Assembly: GCF_032854445.1 (NCBI RefSeq)
Contig: NW_027017953.1
Location: 934,501-994,500 of the forward strand
Source of the DNA: Liolophura sinensis
Lineage: Eukaryota; Mollusca; Polyplacophora; Chitonida; Chitonidae
Reading direction: 5' to 3'
DNA: 60,000 nucleotides
The translations under genes were made by a program, and so were the position numbers. Below, piece by piece: positions 58,101 to 60,000 of the stretch; the stretch's first letter is position 1, and each line of letters begins with the position of its first letter. The notes below the pieces were generated by a model. It worked only from the letters and a program-made list of their open reading frames with translations, was not told the DNA's origin and ran no database searches.

Positions 58101-58708
58101 TCGATCGTAAAACTTTGGAAAGAATTGCCTCTGTTGAACGGGAAGCTGACGATTTAAACCAGTCAGTTGTGCCTGCTGGGGCCCTGCCTAGAGCTAGGAG
58201 GAAGCCAAATGAGGCGGTAACACCGCTTACTGGTAGTCGTGGGAGGGGCAAGCTGAGCCCCAATAAAACTGAACTGGTTGAGAAATTCCTGTTATCATCA
58301 GTGGCCAGTCCGTCTCCTGTTGAAGATTTCCATTGTTTTAAAGATGAAGATCATTCTAGTGATTCCCTTAATCACTCAGAACACAGTGCTAAGTTAGATA
58401 GTTCACTGGATCCTGTGCGTGAGCAGTCCACGGCCACTGGGCCAGGACTTGTTGATCCTTTGTCCTTGTTACCTCCCCTTAATCTGGAGGAGATTGTATG
58501 GGATGAAGAAGAGGATGAGGGTGTGCTAGAAACCGGTAAGCGGTCAGTTACAAACATTGATGTGGAGCGACTGTCAAACTATCATTGGATGGGAGTGAAT
58601 GGGACATACGACAGTGCGGGCAACTGGCGGGACTGGATGCAAACTTACTCCGTGCCCACGTTTGACGGGGAAGTGCTCCATATCCTGCCCTATGTAAATA
58701 TTGACTGA
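52111..58708 (+). CDS. MED26: MED26, Mediator complex subunit 26 (3 coding exons, complete)
   Basis: MED26 is a metazoan Mediator subunit. Through its N-terminal TFIIS-N (LW) domain it contacts TFIID and elongation factors, and through its C-terminus it joins core Mediator, linking RNA polymerase II initiation to elongation in the nucleus. The exons 52111-52173, 56602-56676 and 56954-58708 join in phase 0 into 630 residues (human about 600). Residues 1-85 form the LW domain (SPQQIKDRLLRALD, MAQVLEVISILETYTITREA, ELRKKTKNEELAKRAKRLVR). The middle is a long Ser/Pro/Lys-rich disordered region. An acidic VWDEEEDEGVLE stretch precedes the conserved C-terminus (WMGVNGTYDSAGNWRDWMQ, then HILPYVNID-stop). 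Both ends match human MED26 closely, so the gene looks intact and functional. Confidence 0.97.
53289..53336 (+). mobile_element. Extremely 5'-truncated SINE tail, 48 bp, with 13-bp TSD
   Basis: ATTCTTGAGTACCGCGT, AAAACACCAATC and about 19 A are inserted between two perfect copies of TCCAACCTGCCAT (53,276-53,288 and 53,337-53,349). Only the last ~29 bp of the SINE 3' end were copied. The perfect duplication and pure A tail mark a recent insertion. Confidence 0.93.
53927..54485. repeat. Minisatellite, 71-bp unit, ~8 copies, hairpin-forming
   Basis: The unit contains TTCACCAGGCTCTGGCTAGT, TTCCTCTACCCATACACCAG, AGATTTGTCAGGTACCTGGT and GAAGGTGTTG. Within each unit TTCACCAGG pairs with CCTGGTGAA, and the inner CTCTGG pairs with CCAGAG. 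Neighbouring units also place CCTGGTGAA 8 nt before TTCACCAGG. Confidence 0.92.
54652..56145. repeat. Minisatellite, ~29-bp unit, ~50 copies
   Basis: The unit is GTAGCTGCTGTCCTGTGACA followed by AGAGTGTGT. From about 54,950 onward the GTGTGTGT part becomes GTGCAT, and the right end has TGTAACTGCTGTCTGTGACA units. Because 29 is not divisible by three, minus-strand frames read three units per 29 residues, giving a spurious 172-codon frame. Confidence 0.93.
56262..56391 (+). mobile_element. 5'-truncated SINE with 11-bp TSD
   Basis: This carries the SINE body and tail (CTCTGCCCGGTTTCCTC, CATAATGCTGGCCGCCATTG, AAGTGAAATATTCTTGAGTA, CGGCGTAAAACACCAATCAA, then TTAAATAAATA) between copies of AATGTCTTACT at 56,251-56,261 and 56,392-56,402. 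The tRNA head is missing. It lies 211 bp before MED26 coding exon 2. Confidence 0.9.
56602..56676 (+). CDS. MED26: MED26 coding exon 2
   Basis: This exon encodes 25 residues, VVDMAQVLEVISILETYTIT then REALE, between acceptor TTTTTGCAG and donor GTAGGC. It matches the second helical segment of the human LW domain (MVAVLEVISSLEKYPITKEA). Phase 0 at both ends. Confidence 0.96.
56677..56953 (+). other. MED26: MED26 intron 2 (277 bp)
   Basis: The donor is GTAGGCTTATC and the acceptor is a run of T ending in CAG at 56,951-56,953. No internal feature was seen. Confidence 0.93.
56954..58708 (+). CDS. MED26: MED26 coding exon 3 (terminal, 584 codons)
   Basis: This exon begins QTRIGKTINELRKKTKNEEL, completing the LW domain, and carries all of the low-complexity middle and the conserved C-terminus to the TGA at 58,706-58,708. 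A perfectly adjacent 39-bp duplication at 57,566-57,643 encodes two SPALxGVNSELSR units, the second with Pro for Tyr. Basic clusters such as KKRSR (near 57,663) could serve as nuclear localisation signals. Confidence 0.97.
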   Translation, partial: QTRIGKTINELRKKTKNEELAKRAKRLVRSWQKLVSGGGDSGATNGDPSGALPHPCVAMLQGSPRSRPNSPASVLSNISPGLSISRPGTPLTPGSKSSLTSNRVKSRPQTPNSVGSGARLQTNVSPKLHFGGRIGAQPNQNATSENLGHRQTLSPLITGTKGRTLSPAVSGGIRVSPSSDRGKTKKPDKNAVQNVNHSNGNKNLSPALYGVNSELSRSPALPGVNSELSRSDLAAQKKRSRTEADTDSSSTKRLSVRTGWTAGDNSCQPPANQLNQERRHSPVNGMVKHSGKSSGLKGFVRESHYRPATTLHGSKPATVTSPSLDDSRDSDSFSAKRTINFSVQNKLGDADKPGKESLVKPPKARVKTTAELIAELQAKSDTVDRKTLERIASVEREADDLNQSVVPAGALPRARRKPNEAVTPLTGSRGRGKLSPNKTELVEKFLLSSVASPSPVEDFHCFKDEDHSSDSLNHSEHSAKLDSSLDPVREQSTATGPGLVDPLSLLPPLNLEEIVWDEEEDEGVLETGKRSVTNIDVERLSNYHWMGVNGTYDSAGNWRDWMQTYSVPTFDGEVLHILPYVNID

Positions 58709-59094
58709 GTCACACGGACTCTGTGATGCATTGTTGTTTCTGTCATGTCTACTTCTTCCTCCCAGGACCAGGCTCACATCTTATTTAAGAAAAAAACATT
58801 TATTGATGATTTACTTGATATGTGTAAAAAGCCAAATGTTACAAATATTGAAGTATTAAAATGTTGAAGGCACATTATATTTGACTATGGCATTGATGTT
58901 GTCTCGAGGGAGATTTAAGATGGTTACCATGGTGATCGATGCAGAGCCGTTTTGTTAAAACAACCTTCACCTTTTAGTTTACAGAGACATATTTGTTACA
59001 GTTAAACAGTGGGAACTGTTCTCATCTCTGTGTTACCTGCATTGAAAGTCAATGATTTCCACAGTTCAGATGCCTCAAAAACATAGGTGTGTAT

Positions 59095-59165
59095 GATATA
59101 TATATGTATATATAAATTTATATAACATAATATATATATATGTGCATGTATATACATGTATAAAC
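59095..59165. repeat. TA-rich repeat in MED26 3' UTR
   Basis: Alternating TATATA, TGTATATATAAATTTATATA and TATACATGTATA segments, largely self-complementary. Confidence 0.8.
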
Positions 59166-59728
59166 TAAAGTGCTGTAACATTGATTTTCTTGTGAATTAC
59201 ATTTGAAACGTCTGCAAATCAGCTATAAACAAATTATTTAAGTTATTCTGGGAAATTTTCCGTTCAGATACATGTGGGTGTCAGTCACAGTGTCCAAACC
59301 ATTTTGACATACCTTGTTTGACTGTTGGATTGTGTTCTTTGCATTTGTACAGTTTATACCACTGAGTAGTTGTGTTGATGTTGAATGCTACATGTGACAG
59401 AATCCTGGCATGTATATGTCGTGTGGACTTTTACGATACACAGTTAGTGGTTAGATTTTGGAGTACCTCCCTTTCTCCAACTTCAGCCCCCCCCCCCCCC
59501 CCTCAAACCTCCCCTCCCCTCCCTCCCCACCAAAGTGTCACAGCTATGCACTGTCTGTATCACACCTTGGCCACGGGTGGAGGCCACTGGGTAGAATCAT
59601 TGATCTTATGCCCCTATCGGAGTCTTTTAAGCCTTGTATGCAAGTTTGTTTTTTTTCAAAAGAAGAACCATGAAGTACACTGAAAAAAAGGGATCTACAA
59701 TCTGTAACTTTGTGAAGAGTTAGCACAT

Positions 59729-59734
59729 AATAAA
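59729..59734 (+). terminator. MED26: Polyadenylation signal AATAAA
   Basis: A canonical AATAAA hexamer 1.02 kb after the MED26 stop codon and the best-placed signal for the gene. It is followed by a T-rich stretch (AACTTTTATATATTTC). Confidence 0.65.
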
Positions 59735-60000
59735 GATTTGAACTTTTATATATTTCATAAGGACAGTTTATAATGTTAAATGTTGGTAAACAAAGAGGGA
59801 CTGTTGGGTAACCTTCCTTCTAAGAAGGAGTGCTCTTTGATGCACAATCCGGTGTGGTAAAGCAAGGTTGATAAATGATCAATTCAATTCTCAGTGCTGC
59901 TGTCAGGGCCGACTTAGAACACGTGGTCAGCACTGTTTTGTTTTGTTCATACATGTGCATGTATAGCAATACCCATGTGTGGCAAAGGGTCGAAAATGGC

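Larger units (their letters stand above)
58709..59760 (+). other. MED26: MED26 3' UTR
   Basis: Non-coding sequence after the stop. It contains a TA-rich tract (59,095-59,165), a 16-C run (59,487-59,502) followed by CCTCCCC blocks, and an AATAAA polyadenylation signal at 59,729-59,734. The cleavage site is probably 10-30 bases further on. Overlapping open frames near 59,372-59,726 are chance. Confidence 0.7.

Noticed and set aside
57886-58263. 125-codon minus-strand frame
   Set aside because: Antisense shadow of the MED26 terminal exon.

Overview
The window is animal nuclear DNA: spliced coding exons with GT/AG borders, large introns, tRNA-derived SINEs, MITE-like elements and many minisatellites. 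Two genes are certain. Both are bilaterian orthologues. The SINE 3' tail (core TACGGCGTAAAACACC followed by AAATAAATAAA-type repeats) resembles elements I remember from mollusc genomes, so a mollusc or other lophotrochozoan is my best guess; this is inference, not proof.

Layout. (1) 1-9.1 kb: the first two coding exons of Rab3, a synaptic-vesicle Rab GTPase, on the minus strand (exon 8860-9084 and exon 877-995). The rest of the gene lies beyond the left edge. The 7.9-kb intron between the exons carries minisatellites with 49-, 71- and 98-bp units. (2) 9.1-24.3 kb: DNA upstream of the Rab3 start codon, probably its 5' leader intron. It holds arrays with 57-, 91- (361-bp higher-order), 36-, 117-, 27-, 83-, 52- and 39-bp units and an assembly gap. 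A promoter-like block (tandem CCAAT, CRE half-sites, GGGCGG) with a strong minus-strand splice donor lies at 23.9-24.3 kb and is the best candidate Rab3 first exon. (3) 23-47 kb: no certain gene. It contains three copies of a ~225-bp TIR element, more arrays (71/75-, 27-, 67-, 46-, 68-, 23- and 37-bp units) and several tRNA-like SINE heads. (4) 46.6-50.1 kb: small inverted-repeat elements, a broken RecQ-like helicase fragment and a near-complete SINE with target-site duplications. (5) 51.8-59.8 kb: MED26 (Mediator subunit 26), complete on the plus strand in three coding exons and encoding 630 residues. Two consensus CREs lie upstream, and a polyadenylation signal at 59,729 follows a 1-kb 3' UTR. 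Its first intron carries a 71-bp hairpin array and a 29-bp array.

Rab3 and MED26 are divergently oriented and functionally unrelated (synaptic exocytosis and transcription). From memory, their human orthologues RAB3A and MED26 lie close together in 19p13.11, so the linkage may be ancient. By my hand sum, tandem arrays make up about 20 kb, a third of the window; nearly all long open frames outside MED26 are by-products of these arrays. Repeat periods and boundaries were counted by eye and may be off by a few bases.
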